A DNA stretch of 64,000 bases from Xiphydria camelus. Taxonomy: Eukaryota; Arthropoda; Insecta; Hymenoptera; Xiphydriidae. Both the position numbers and the translations under genes were made by a program. Below the pieces are notes generated by a model. That model ran no database searches. It was not told the origin of the DNA and was given only the letters and a program-made list of their open reading frames with translations. Shown piece by piece: positions 1-11,477 of the stretch. Each line of letters starts with the position of its first letter. Positions within the stretch are counted from its first letter, which is position 1. The DNA is taken from the NCBI GenBank assembly GCA_963678675.1, contig OY783195.1, positions 14,984,143 through 15,048,142 of the forward strand, in the 5' to 3' direction.

Positions 1-694
1 AATAAAATGTAGATGAATAAAATTAAAATCTAATTTTCTTCATTGGAAGAGGAATTATTATAGCGGGAAATTGAAGGAGTGAGGAATATGATGTTCCTAT
101 TTTCTCAACTCATTTCCCTCTCTTTCAACGAAAAGAATATAATACAAATCTGACTTAAAATTTACTATCATTTTCATAAATTAAGTTATTTAATACATTT
201 ATTGGTTTTCAAATAATAATTAATTAATAGGGAACTTGCCTGTGTCAGATTTTTAAATACTTTTGATATTTATCTACTCTTTAAACCTTAACAATAGGTA
301 TTTGTAAAAAAGAAAATGATCAGTTATCTTGTTTGAATATTTTGTGATAGTTTGTGTTTAATTTAAGTTTGACATGTGGCGACCCGGTATGCTTTGCCGG
401 CCTGATGCCAGATAGCGCCGACCCTCTCGACCCTCGGCTCGCGGCTCCTGGCCCCCGGCTGTCGGCTCTCGGTAGTAAAACGGCGGTGAATTTCTATATA
501 AGAGGACCACAGGGCGTCTAAGGCAGGAGTCGGCCTAGCCTTACTGTCGAGTTCATAGGCCGATTCCGGGTCGAAATGGCGAACGTAATTTTCGTTCGTT
601 CGCAACAAACAATTTTTGAACACGATTTTTCGACAAGTGAGGTTCATGACACTAAGTGTGTTAAATACAAATTAAATAACTGCATATTTATTTA
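1..694. other. AT-rich stretch with a GC-rich promoter-like patch
   Basis: I see no gene here. Positions 1-362 are plain AT-rich sequence. Positions about 363-640 are clearly GC-richer and carry TATATAAG at 495. A patch like this could be a fragment of an LTR or another retroelement promoter, but I find no matching second end and no target duplication. Confidence 0.3.
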
Positions 695-836
695 CCGTAT
701 GTCCCATAAGAAGCGCAATAAGCGACATTTACCTTCGGCAGTATTTACCGACGGTGCACATGTACCGACTCATGCACCATCGGCAAATACTGCCGAAGGT
801 AAATGTCGCTTGTTGCGTTTCTTATGGGACATGCGG
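695..836. mobile_element. Hairpin MITE, CCGTATGT-end family, TA target
   Basis: This is a near-perfect hairpin with two arms of about 64 bp (695-758 and 773-836) around a short loop. It begins CCGTATGTCCC and ends GACATGCGG, and TA lies on both sides (693-694 and 837-838). The same ends and TA target occur at 3614, 8842, 12275, 55148 and 58694, so this is one member of a family. It has no coding capacity. The TA duplication suggests mobilisation by a Tc1/mariner or pogo transposase, which is inference. Confidence 0.75.
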
Positions 837-838
837 TA

Positions 839-1120
839 TACGTGGAAGGAAGGGGAAAAGGACGGGGGAAACAAAATTCAGAAGACCTTCTTAGACCTGG
901 TTAGTACCTGCGATAGGATAATAACGGCTTTCCCAGGTCTACTGTGAAAAGTCCGTGTTAGACCTGTTTGCATCTGATATTCATTGTAACTAGGCTATGG
1001 AAGGACAAGCAAGGTTTACTTTCTACATTTCACGAAGACCTGGTTCATTCCTTTTAGGGCCCGGGCACACAGAGCGCGGTCAGCGTTCCGCGTTCTGCGT
1101 TCTTTGTAATGAATGGAGTA
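839..1120. other. Unassigned intergenic sequence
   Basis: There is no coding sequence I can support. A GC-rich run at 1058-1105 repeats GCGTTC-type words. Nothing else is recognisable. Confidence 0.3.
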
Positions 1121-1320
1121 ACAGCCCGTTCACACGATACGGTTTTTTCCCGTTTCGGTATTTTACCGAATCGGGAAAAAACCGAACAGCCCGTTCACAC
1201 GATACGGTTTTTTCGTTCACACGATGCGGTTTTTCACCGTTTCGGTAATTTTACCGAACAGCCCGTTGAGACTATACGGTTTTTCACCATTTCGGTAAAA
1301 TTCTACCGAATCGGTCAGCC
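1121..1320. repeat. Short tandem motif with internal palindrome
   Basis: The word ACAGCCCGTT recurs at 1121, 1196 and 1258, each time followed by an ACGGTTTTT-type block. Positions 1140-1194 form a hairpin: CGGTTTTTTCCCG pairs with CGGGAAAAAACCG around an inner TTCGGTA/TACCGAA stem. This looks like stacked terminal repeats of one MITE family. I could not fix the outer ends. Confidence 0.5.
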
Positions 1321-1561
1321 CCCTGACACTATACCTATCTCGGCTACGGCTCTGGCAAGTGTTTCGCACACGTCGAGTGGACGTGTCAACCAATCGCCCG
1401 GGCGTCGAAACAGTGCCGCTCGAGCGAATGCAAAGGATACTCAAAAACAATTTTTATTACATTACTTTGCAATGTTATTAGATCGTTTATAACGTTTTAT
1501 AAATTTATTTTCAGATAGAGCTTTTCGTGTAATGCGAAGAACATGGCGCCATCGCATACGC

Positions 1562-1638
1562 AACGATATATCGTCGCTGGCACTTTTCGCAAGTGCAGAG
1601 AACGACGATATATCGTCGTCCGGTACTAAAAGGGTTAA
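1562..1638. repeat. Palindromic CGATATATCG motif next to a TTAA end
   Basis: The self-complementary word CGATATATCGTCG occurs twice about 45 bp apart. It is followed by CTAAAAGGGTTAA, which is the form of a TTAA-target element end. No opposite end is visible upstream, so this may be a truncated terminus. Confidence 0.35.
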
Positions 1639-2319
1639 AATCATTGTTTATTGTCGCGCCATCACCCGGCCATGCATGAGCCCTATCAGTACGAAAACTA
1701 TCCTGTCTGAACACTTTATATTCGTAAAATATTCGACCCGGGTAGCGTCGCCGACGAAAGTCGCGTCTCGTGATATGTAAGAACGCACATTAGAATGTAT
1801 TGCGGTAGTCGCCACGATACTTGAGTCGTCGAGTATCGGATACCTGCGTAGCGTAGTGTACTAAGTGCCTAAGTCTACGCACGGTCGAGAGCGATGGAGT
1901 GGGGCAGGGTCGAGAGCGGTGGAATGAGGCAGGGTCGAGAGCTCTGGAGTGTGTGGGTTTCGTTACGATTTTTCGTTACTGGGAGCGCGCTATTTTACTA
2001 CCCTCAGCAAAGAAGTTTCACTTCAAAAAACTATGCGTTACCGACGCGTGACGCCTATATCCCGGAACAAGATTAAAACCATTTCTTCACTAATTTCAAA
2101 CTAATTCTAATCTTACTATGCTCCATTTTTCAATTGTTTGCATTAAGATTACCATATTAATACTGAGTAAGCCGTTAAAATGACTTATAGTAATGAAACA
2201 TTCATAATCGAATATGCACTTGGGGACACGTTACCGACGCACAGTGCTCCCCGGTATAGGGGAGAGTGGACAAAAATAGAAATTCCTCTTGACGGTTAAT
2301 TAAACAGTAAATAAATGAT
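1639..2319. other. Unassigned sequence
   Basis: No gene is supported. GTCGAGAGC-type words repeat near 1886-1945, including two copies of a GCAGGGTCGAGAGC block. The remainder is AT-rich and featureless. Confidence 0.3.
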
Positions 2320-2600
2320 TGTTAAGGAGGTTTTTTGGGTCGCTGATCACGAATCTGAAGTCAGATTTCAAAAATTCAAGATGGCGGATACAATATGGCG
2401 GACGAGATTTTCGACAATCGACGAATTCATGCCAAATTTGGTATAGGGGGTTTTTTTGGGTCGTTGATCACGAATCTGAAGTCAGATTTCAACAATTGAA
2501 GATGGCGGATCCAATATGACGGACGAGATTTTCGAAAATCGACGGATTCATGCCAAATTTGGTATAGGGGGATTTCTTGGATCGCTGATTACGAATATGG
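2320..2600 (+). repeat. Satellite array, unit about 121 bp
   Basis: The box GGTCGCTGAT or a one-base variant occurs at 2338, 2459 and 2579, giving a period of 120-121 bp. Each unit holds that box, then an AAGATGGCGGAT block and an AATATG(A/G)CGGA block, then a GATTTTCGA..ATTCATGCCAAAT segment. The same unit forms the core of the element at 41604-42484. Diverged relatives occur at 11827, 15108 and 29879. Confidence 0.8.
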
Positions 2601-2739
2601 TTATATTTGCAAAAATTCAAAATAATAAACATTTAAATTTTGTTCTAAAGTTCTTTGTTTGTTTGTTTATTTATTTCTTTTTACTTTAAAAAATAGTTAT
2701 GATTTGTTTGTTTGTAATGGGGTGTTGAGGGGGGGGGGG

Positions 2740-3071
2740 GGCAAAACCCCCGCCAAAACCCCGCCTTGAACCCCGTCAACCTCGTATTTGACACTTAGTG
2801 ACAAAAAATAGAATTCCTCATTCTGGCGTTTCGCGCCCTCATAATGAAAATATCTATAGTTGAGCAGCTCTGAGCAAATAGAACGATATATAGGTATTAA
2901 GAGGAATGTACAAGCTTTAATAAAATACTAAACTAAAAGGGAGGTTTTTGGAACTTTTTAAGAAACACTCTCCGCAATCGTACGTGTAAAAATATAAGAA
3001 ATATAAGTTTTACGAATATTTTTTAAAATACTTATGAGATTTTTGTTTGTGATGGGGCGGGGGGGGGGGGG
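2740..3071 (-). repeat. Inverted partial copy of the 321-bp unit
   Basis: This stretch is the reverse complement of most of the unit repeated at 4429-5071, including the words reading ATTTGACACTTAGTGAC and TATATAGGTATTAAGAGG. It is flanked by G runs (2728 and 3058), where sequence quality or slippage may be an issue. Confidence 0.6.
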
Positions 3072-3244
3072 GGCCTTTAAATGTGTATGTAATCTACAAG
3101 GTAAGTGGATTTTTATTCACTTTATAAATAAGAAAAGGGTTGACATACCGAAAACAATATTCGTAAAACTTATATTTCTTATGTTTTTACACATATGATT
3201 GCGGAAGCTATTTCTCAAAAAATTCGAAAACCTCCTTTTCCGTT

Positions 3245-3567
3245 TGTAGCGACGTGCCATACCGCACTCTCACCGGGCTTTTCGGAAACCCTGCAATAAA
3301 ACGGCGAGGGCCCTCTCCCCGAGAACTTTGTCCTCGACAAGCATTCTCGGGCATGACTAACCGTCGCCAGTTTTAGCAGGCTTTCCGCCCCCGACGTACG
3401 CAGGTACGTTCAGGACCCCCCTTTCTCGGGGGTGCACGGAACGGTTCGTTAGTCAGTAGATCTCGTTCGCTAGCCGCGTGTAGACCGATATCGCACAAGA
3501 GCCGAATAAAGTCGCTAATAGTCTCGCATCTCCCAGACTATTCTTCTCCTTTCTTCGCGCTTCCTCA
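3245..3567. mobile_element. Solo LTR, 4-bp target duplication
   Basis: The 323-bp sequence starts TGTAGCGACG and ends CTTCCTCA, with CGTT on both sides (3241-3244 and 3568-3571). The host repeat unit gives the empty site: at 5020-5043 the unit reads straight through CTTTTCAGTTTAGTATT. AATAAA at 3505 fits an LTR polyadenylation signal on the plus strand. It is GC-richer than its surroundings. The 4-bp duplication and TG..CA ends suggest a Gypsy or Bel-Pao LTR, and the class is not certain. Confidence 0.75.
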
Positions 3568-3613
3568 CGTTTAGTATTTTATTAAAGCTTGTACATTCAT
3601 CTTAATATCTATA

Positions 3614-4426
3614 CCGCATGTCCTATGGCCAACCGCGCAGGTGAGCTCCGACCTGAATTCTTGACTTCGGCAGTATTTATGGTACAGTTAGAGTGGGCTT
3701 CAGACGAGTGCGCTGCATAAGAACGAAAAGTGTCGACTGCTCTTCTAATAGCTGCCAATTCGGGAGATCGAAGCGTTTCGTGTAACCTCAAAATCGTAAA
3801 GTTTTGAATTAGTAGTGAATAATTTGTAGAAGTGATGAGAAATAATCATAAATAATCTTCCGAATTGTGACACCTTAGGTATCGCTCACGCCACTTCGTA
3901 AAACTACTTCCTAGACACACGCGGTGCTAGCGCGGAAATAATTTCTGAAACAAATAGGCATGAGGCGTGTAATTCGGTTGGACATCGAAAAAACCCGAAT
4001 GATTGTTAACTCTCACTTCTGAACATTACTTACCATTTATTCAAAGATTCACGATTTCGAGCTTATACTTCGATCTCCCGAATTGATAGCCATCGGGAGA
4101 TCAGACGTTTCACACTTTTCGTAAGAACGCAGCGTAAGAGCGAAAAGCGTTGTCTGATTTCCCGATGGCTGTCAATTCGAAAGATTATTTATGATTATTT
4201 CTCATCACTCCTACAAATTATTCACTACTAATTTAAAACTTTACGATTTTGAGGTTACACGAAACGCTTCGATCTCCCCAGTTGACAGCTATTAGAAGAG
4301 CAGTCGACACTTTTCGTTCTTATGCAGTGCACTCGTCTGAAGCCCACTCTAACTGTACCATAAATACTGCCGAAGTCAAGAATTCAGGTCGCAGCTCACC
4401 TGCGCGGTTGGCCATAGGACATGCGG
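3614..4426. mobile_element. CCGCATGT-end MITE, 813 bp, TA target
   Basis: The arms of about 260 bp are inverted copies beginning CCGCATGTCCTATGGCC. TA flanks both ends (3612-3613 and 4427-4428). The empty site is visible in neighbouring copies of the host unit (near 4751 and 5072), where CTATATATCG is uninterrupted. Internal blocks such as TTCGGGAGATCGAA and GCGAAAAG are shared with the elements at 8842, 53515 and 58694. No coding capacity. Confidence 0.85.
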
Positions 4427-4428
4427 TA

Positions 4429-5573
4429 TATCGTTTTATTTGCTCAGGGCTGCTCAAACCACAAACTATAGATATTTTCGTTATGAGGGAGCGAAATGCC
4501 AGAATGACGAATTCTATTTTTTGTCATTAAGTGTCAACTACGAGGTTGACGGGGTTCGAGGCGGGGTGTTGGGGGGCTCACTTTATATAAATAAGAAAAG
4601 GGTTGACACACCGAAAAAAATATTCGTAAAACTTATATTTCTTATGTTTTTACACATATGATTGCGGAGGCTATTTCTCAAAAAATTCGAAAAACCTCCT
4701 TTTCAGTTTAGTACCTACTTTATTAAAGCTTGTGCATTCCTCTTAATACCTATATATCGTTTTATTTTCTCAGGGCTGCTCAAACCAAACTATAGATATT
4801 TTCGTTACGAGGGCGCGAAACGCCCGAATGATGAATTCTATTTTTTGTCACTAAGTGTCAAATACGAGGTTGACGGGGTTCGAGGCGGAGTATTGGGGGG
4901 CTCACTTTATATAAATAAGAAAAGTGTTGACACACCGAAAAAAAATATTCGTAAAACTTATATTTCTTATGGTTTTACACATATGATTGCGGAGGCTATT
5001 TCTCAAAAAATTCGAAAAACCTCCTTTTCAGTTTAGTATTTGATTAAAGTTTGTACATTCCTCTTAATACCTATATATCGTTTTATTTGCTCAGGGCTGC
5101 TCAAACCAAACTATAGATATTTTCGTTATGAGGGCGCGAAACGCCCGATAAGAAATATAAGTTTTACGAATATTTTTTTCGGTGTGTCAACCCTTTTCTT
5201 ATTTATATAAAGTAAGCCCCCAACACCCCGCCTCGAACCCCGTCAACCTCGTATTTGACACTTAGTGACAAAAAAATAGAATTCGTCATTCGGGCGTTTC
5301 GCGCCCTCATAACGAAAATATCTATAGTTTGGTTTGAGCAGCCCTGAGCAAATAAAACGATATATAGGTATTAAGAGGAATGTACAAGCTTTAATAAAAG
5401 ACTAAACTGAAAAGGAGGTTTTTGGAACTTTTTGAGAAATAGACTCCGCAATCATATGTGTAAAAATATAAGAAATATAAGTTTTACGAATATTTTTTCC
5501 GGTATGTCAACCCTTTTCTTATTTATATAAAGTGAATAAAAATCCCCTTACCTTGTAGATTACATACTCATTT
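4429..5573. repeat. Tandem then inverted 321-bp repeat units
   Basis: The anchor TATCGTTTTATT occurs at 4429, 4755 and 5076, giving unit lengths of 326 and 321 bp. After a third partial unit the orientation flips at about 5148, and the reverse copy runs to 5573. Each unit holds a GATTGCGGAGGC block and a block reading AAGAAAAGGGTTGACACACC. The stretches that look open in these units are not genes. Confidence 0.75.
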
Positions 5574-6538
5574 AAAATAATTTCTAAAAAGAAGTTCGTA
5601 ATTCTGTTGAGATGAGAATTTTTACGCTGTGACGCGTCTTTGTTTATTTATTTGCATGGCAACGGTGATTCAATTGTTCAGAAACGGAAAGGTTGGGTAT
5701 AAGGGGCATTACTTTTTGATTTCAACGAATTAGTTTTTCTATATCGCGTAAGTAAAAATCTGATTTTTGTCCACTGGATAAAGCACTGTGCGACGTGGCG
5801 ATTCATGTAATTTAGGCTCTCCCGCTTCCATGTAAGTAATGGTACGAATTTGTAATATATATTGGGCATTTCACAAGAAAACGACAAAGCGAAACCCATG
5901 GGGTCGGGAATTTACATCATATATTTTTTTTCTTACAGGGTTTTGGGTTCTAAACATACTCCCAAGTGGATTTTTTTTATTGCCTTTGTTTATACGGGAT
6001 ACCTCTCGACAATATTGAAAAATGTGATTTTCAGGGCTAATTTTCGAATAGAAGAAATGATAATTTCAAAAAACTTCAAATACAAAAAGGTTTTGTTTTT
6101 CAACGTACTTTCTGGAAAAAAATATGCGGTATTACCAGTACCGGCAGAAACGAAAATAACCACTATTTTTTCGTCTCCTGAAAATACGCCATTTTTTATA
6201 TCAAGAAAACAAATTTTTAATTAATCTTCAAAGAATTACAAATGTTTTAAGCCGTCACACACCATGGAGTGTTGATTTTTCAATGTTTTATGCACTATTT
6301 TAGAGAAAAAACTGAAAAATATTATTATTTTATTATTATTATTATTTTCATTAGTAATATTTGCTGGAACTTAATCACAAAAAAATGAACTGTTGAGCAA
6401 GTTATTTACCAAAAATCGCTATAAAGGAAGCGAAATGTAGGATAAAATTGTGACAAATCGACATATATTATTTATAATGAATTATGATTTTATTGATATT
6501 TTTAAATTGTTTTATTGAATTAAATTTGACATAACATC

Positions 6539-6928
6539 TTACTGTTTTTTCAATATATCAAGGACTTGATAGTCCGGCGAAAATGAGTATCTTTTTGTTC
6601 TAATTTTTCCATTTTCGTCAGGAATAATGCAGTGAGAGTGCAAGGTATCACGGATGGGCTTTGCGCGACAGAAGCGATCTGATAATTCCGATTTTATCAC
6701 ATCATAATTTGTAGCATCTCAGTAACGAAATGTTAGTGACGGTAGATTATCCGGCTTAGATGCCCATTCATAGAGAGCCGTAGGAGTCATTATTTGTTTA
6801 TGTGCTGGCAATTGTAGACTTGCTCGAGCAGCGAATGGCTTAACAGTTCCCCCAAATACCATCGGAAGGGCCCTTGCCGTGCGCTGTGGCAAAAAAATGC
6901 CATTCAGTAACGACGCCAAAATCTTCAA
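6539..6928 (-). pseudogene. C-terminal tail of an unrecognised transposase-like protein
   Basis: On the minus strand a frame of about 130 codons runs from a non-ATG start next to the LTR insertion to a TAA at 6539-6541. It is broken by one TGA at 6719-6721. The last residues read RTKRYSFSPDYQVLDIL, and the same peptide is encoded in the opposite arm (near 7560-7625), so the reading frame ran into the terminal repeat. I do not recognise the family. Conservation between arms simply reflects their shared origin. Its position inside a foldback element argues for a transposase tail, but no catalytic residues are left to confirm that. Confidence 0.45.
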
Positions 6929-6937
6929 AATGATAAT

Positions 6938-7468
6938 TGTTCCGTCACTCCGAAGACGGAACGAAGGAATCTATCAAGAATGCGCTTACCTGACCGGCCA
7001 AGGGGAGGAATTACGGGTGCAGTCGATGAACGACCAAGAGAAAGCCAAATTCCGGCGTGTCCAGGTACTAAGGGTCGCGATCCGAGGTAGCTTGACGCAT
7101 CCTCACGGTCGAAAATAGCCATCCAGCCTTCTTCACCGTTAAGTGCGTCACTCGGATGCCGCTAACAGTGACACCTTTGTTCTTGGACACGGGCGGCGCG
7201 TAGTGTCATCGGCTGTTCACCGACGCTCCACCCTTGGCCAATCGGGGGGTTAGCGTCACCCACGCTATCCCCTCCGTGAGTTAAACGGTTTCCTCCCCCC
7301 AAAAATAAAAAGTACGACGCCAGACGTGGCTTCGTCAGTGTACAACTAGACGTCATACTACGTTTCTCGCATATCCACTCTTACGTCATGATCGCTGTGT
7401 CCAGTAATCGGTTCTCGGGATTTACGACCCCGAGAAGACCAAAACGTCGGTCGCACAACGTCGGAACA
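6938..7468. mobile_element. Solo LTR, 531 bp, 5-bp target duplication
   Basis: It starts TGTTCCGTC and ends CGGAACA, with ATAAT on both sides (6933-6937 and 7469-7473). The sequence is GC-richer than its host and carries no reading frame I can support. TG..CA ends, a short inverted terminal repeat and a 5-bp duplication are the standard signs of an LTR retrotransposon reduced to one LTR. It inserted into the middle of the foldback element at 5863-8290, so it is younger than that element. Confidence 0.8.
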
Positions 7469-8290
7469 ATAATAAATATTACAAAAATTTTTTAAATCCG
7501 TAAAAGCCCATCCGTGATACCTTGCGCTCTCACTGCATTATTCCTGACGAAAATGGAAAAATTAGAACAAAAAGATACTCATTTTCGCCAGACTATCAAG
7601 TCCTTGATATATTGAAAAAACAGTAAGATGTTATGTCAAATTTTATTCAATAAAACACTTAACAAATATCAATAAAATCATAATTCATTATGAATAATAT
7701 ATGAGTCGATTTGTCACATTTTATCCTACATTTCGCTTCCCTCATCGCGATTTTTGATAAATAACTTGTTCAACAGTTCATTTTTTTGTGATTAAGTTTC
7801 AGCAAATATTAGGTACTAATGAAAAAATTTTTTTTTTGTTTTTTCTCTAAAATAGTGCATAAAACATTGAAAAATCAACACTCCATGGTGTGTGACGGGT
7901 TAAAAAATTTGTAATTCTTTGAAGATTAATTAAAAATTTGTTTTTTTGAAATAAAAAATGACGTATTTTCAGGAGACGAAAAAATAGTGGTTATTTTCGT
8001 TTCTGCCGGTACTGGTAATACCGCATATTTTTTGTCCAGAAAGTACATTCAAAAAGAAAACATTTTTGTATTTGAAGTTTTTTGAAATGATCATTTCTTC
8101 TATTCGAAAATTAGCCCTGAAAATCACATTCTTTAATATTGTCGAGAGGAATCCCATTTAAACAAAGGCAATAAAAAAAATCCACTTGGAAGTATGTTTA
8201 GAACCCAAAAACCTGTAAGAAAAAAAAAATGAAGTAAATTCCCGACTCCCCATGGGTTTCGCTTTGTCGTTTTCTTGTGAAATGCCCCAT

Positions 8291-8841
8291 ATATAGAATA
8301 GTAAAACTGTTCAAATACTTTAAAATCACCGCATTAAAAGTATTAATTTTACCCTTACAGAGCCTTGTTATACCTGGGACATGATATTAACGATTTCGTG
8401 AAATTTACTCATATATGACATATTATAAAATGAAAGTGCCTTATGCTATCGCCATCGAGAAATCTGTTACCACCTCAAAATGAGTCAAAACCGAATTCGT
8501 TTTTCGTTTTGAATATTCACTGAACTTTTCTAGTGATTTTCGAAGCCCCCCCCCCCTCTCTGTCCGTCCGTCTGGCTGTGTATGTATGTTACCCATTTTA
8601 GCGGTTGAACGATTGAACCGATTAAATTTCGTCATAGCTCAAAAAATTACATTTGGGTTATAAATAATCCACTAAAGTTTTAGACCTGACCAAAATGGTG
8701 ATTTCAAAATGGCGATTATAAATGTGTTTAATTAATTAATTTTAAGAAAGCGGTTGGTCAGAGAGAAAATATGTTAGATAAACATTGTACAGTTTTAGAA
8801 TATCTGCAACTTTTATTTGAAACTTTTTTCAAAATTCAATA
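8291..8841. other. Unassigned sequence with a CTGTCCGTCCGTCTGG run
   Basis: No gene is visible. A C run at 8547 is followed by a pyrimidine-rich CTGTCCGTCCGTCTGG stretch and a TTGAACGATTGAACCG block, of a kind that turns up in insect repeats. It may be the end of an old element, but no partner end is visible. Confidence 0.3.
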
Positions 8842-9535
8842 CCGTATGTTTCATCCTAAACGAAACAAGCTTAGATACCTATATTGCCGATACTTTGCCG
8901 ACGGTCGAGAATTTGATAGTTAGAGTTGTCTTGAGAAGAGTGCGCTGTGTGTGCTGCATGAGAGCGAAAAGTGTCACGTTTGATTTCCCGATAGCTGTCA
9001 ATTCGGGAGATCGAACTGATCGAATTGACAGCTTTCCCGAATTGATAGCTATCGGGAAATCAGACGTTTGACACTTTCCGCTCTCACGCAGCACACACAG
9101 GGCACTCTTCTCAAGCCAACTCTATCAAATTCTCGACCGTCGGCAAAGTATCGGCAATATAGGTAGGGTAGACCGAGGCGAATCGGATCACAGGGCGAAT
9201 CGGATCAAAATAAGGATTGAGTCTATATTTCTTACATAGCGATGGAAATAAGCATTTCGGTTGTTCGTATTACTTTGTTGCACTCCCCCTCCTACTACCG
9301 CAATAGGCAGTTAATATTTATAACTCGTTGTTTAGTGCTGGTACATGTCTAAAATAAGACGGACGCGTGCATACGTTATAATCGCAGCGTTGATATAAGA
9401 TACGTAACTTATAATTTCGTGATTAAAATAACAAGATAAGTTTGAAAATTGGAATGTATCTATTATTATTAGTTTACATGGTGTCCTAATTTAGTATTTG
9501 AAGTACTTTTGAATATAATATCATAACATGTTTAT

Positions 9536-10456
9536 TAGGGTGGGCCAAAAAATAGACTCTTTTTTTTTAAATTACTATAAAAACTGTTGAGGATGACGGA
9601 AAAGAAATTCTGCTGAAGTTTCAGCTCTTAATATTAATATTAACAACTGCCTCATCGCAATTTTCTTTTTCCTGTTTAAATAACATAGGAACATTTTTTT
9701 TGAACTCAATTTTTATAAATTGTTAACGGATTAGCGCATTCGAATGATCAAAACGTATTCTTGTAGGAAATCGGACGACCTACAAAAAAGGTGTCTTATG
9801 AATTTTTGATAAATTTATCACTTCGGAAGTTATTCGAGGTCAGAGTTGAACTGGTGGTCAATTTCACGGTCTTTTCACTTTTGACACGAAATAGTTTTTT
9901 TAACCTCTTTTTATTTCAGTTGTTTAAGATTTTTCTTTCATTATTTCCAAATATTCAAAGTTCAATAATTTCCCCAGAGTAATTAATAATTAATAATTAC
10001 TCTGGGGAAATTATTGAACTTTGAATATTTGGAAATAATTAAAGAAAAATCTTAAACAACTGAAATGAAAAGAGGTGACAAAAATTATTTCGTGTCAATA
10101 ATGAAAAAAAAAACCGTGAAATTGACCACCAGTTCAACTTTGACCTCGAATAACTTCCGAACTGATAAATTTATCAAAAATTCATAAGATACCTTTTTTG
10201 TAGGTCGTCCGATCTCCTACAAGAATACGTTTTGATCATTCGAATGCGCTAATCCGTTAACAAGTTATACAAATTGAAAGTTCAAACAAAAAATTTTCCC
10301 ATGTTATTTAAATGGGAAAAAGAAAATTGCGATGAGGCAGTTGTTAATATTAATATTAAGAGCTGAAACTTCAGCAGAATTTCTTTTTCGTCATCCTCAA
10401 CAATGTTTTCATAGTAATTTAAAAAACAAAAAATAGTCTTTTTTTGGCCCACCCTA
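9536..10456. mobile_element. 921-bp foldback MITE with 8-bp target duplication
   Basis: Nearly the whole element is one palindrome, with arms of about 450 bp meeting near 9990. It begins TAGGGTGGGCC and ends with the complement. ATGTTTAT is duplicated exactly at 9528-9535 and 10457-10464. An 8-bp duplication points to a hAT or P-type transposase as the source, which is inference. It sits inside the pogo-like element, upstream of its gene, and has no genuine coding sequence. Confidence 0.85.
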
Positions 10457-10594
10457 ATGTTTATGTAATCTACTCATTTTGAAATCTTTTTATATGGGGC
10501 GAATCGGATCACGTTATTCGGGGTGAATCGGATCATTCTGTTTCTTCATTCTAGTATCTTCATTATTATAAATATGATAGTTATTTATTTAGAG

Positions 10595-11477
10595 ATGGTT
10601 CGTACGTACATAAGAAAGACCAATCAAGGATCATGGTGTCCAGAAAAAATGAAAGAAGCAGAGAATCTTTTGAAATTGAGCTCGTTCTGCTACCCCCACA
10701 CACATCTCATGCTCTCCAGCCGCTTGACGTGTCATTTTTTAAACCGTTAAAAACTTATTATCACCAGCAAGCAACGATATGGCAACATTCAAACACGGGT
10801 AAAGGAATCAGCAAAGTTGTTTTCGGGGGCTTATTAAAGCATGCTTGGAACTCAGCAGCTACCGTTGGGAATGCTGCAAAAGGCTTTGAGAAGACAGGAA
10901 TATATCCTTGGTATCCCAATGCAATACAGAGTCACAAATTTATCTGGGATAATACCACAAATGTAGGATCTGAAACTGAAATGAAAGGTTCACTGAAATG
11001 CCATCAACAAGTAATAATGCACTACAATCTACTAGTGCAAGCACTAAAGTCTCTGACACCCTAACAGAACTCCTTCCATCACTTGCAAAAAACATGATTG
11101 TTAAGAGCCGTCAGATAGCCACAAAACCAATCTTATATTTGACATCACTTGAAAATAAGACAAAACTTCTTTAAAAAGAAGAGAAGAAAGTAAAAGCTGC
11201 AGTAAACAAGAAAAATATTAAAGTCAAGAAAAAGATTGAAGCAAATAAAGAAAATTTGAAGAATAAGAAAAAGAATAAAGCAACTCCAGGGAACAAGATT
11301 AAGGGTAGAAACAATCCATCAAGAGAATGGCACTGTATTTATGGCATAGAAAAATTTGTCCATCCACCTTCAGAGGACTGGATACTGTGCAATGCTTGTG
11401 AAGAGTGGTGCCATGAGAATTGTGCTAATAGAGGCGACAAAAAAGGACAATATATTTCCGAATCATATGTCCATTGA
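10595..11477 (+). pseudogene. pogo/CENP-B-like transposase remnant with PHD-like tail
   Basis: Translation from the ATG at 10595 gives MVRTYIRKTNQGSWCPEKM, an N-terminus like the psq/CENP-B helix-turn-helix of pogo-type transposases. After about 28 codons the frame changes and jumps straight to the end of the DDE domain, with LLPPHTSHALQPLDVSFF, where QPLD would hold the last catalytic Asp. The central part with the first two Asp is therefore deleted. The C-terminal part has a lysine-rich stretch, one in-frame stop near 11172, and a Cys/His cluster (SEDWILCNACEEWCHENC) resembling a PHD finger. The protein would have bound its own ends and cut DNA, and this copy cannot. Confidence 0.8.

Larger units (their letters stand above)
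3072..5573. mobile_element. Compound inverted-repeat element built from 321-bp units
   Basis: The outer ends are inverted copies: ATGTAATCTACAAGGTAAG near 3083 matches its complement near 5552, and the match continues inward for about 165 bp. Between them lie tandem copies of a 321-326 bp unit that switch orientation at about 5148. Two later insertions sit inside it, a solo LTR (3245-3567) and a MITE (3614-4426). I see no coding sequence. It resembles a foldback element with internal tandem repeats, and I cannot assign a superfamily. Confidence 0.6.
5863..8290. mobile_element. Foldback element with arms of about 800 bp
   Basis: The left arm runs from about 5863 to 6663 and the right arm from about 7505 to 8290, as inverted copies ending GGGCATTTCACAAG. 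AT-rich ATATAT flanks both ends, so a target duplication cannot be fixed. The middle holds the tail of a transposase-like frame, whose last codons lie inside the arm, and a later solo LTR at 6938-7468. Sequence of each arm diverges only modestly from the other. Superfamily unknown. Confidence 0.75.

Noticed and set aside
2720..3072. G-quadruplex-type control elements at the G runs
   Set aside because: These are single long G homopolymers next to repeat ends, more likely slippage or assembly problems than a designed motif.
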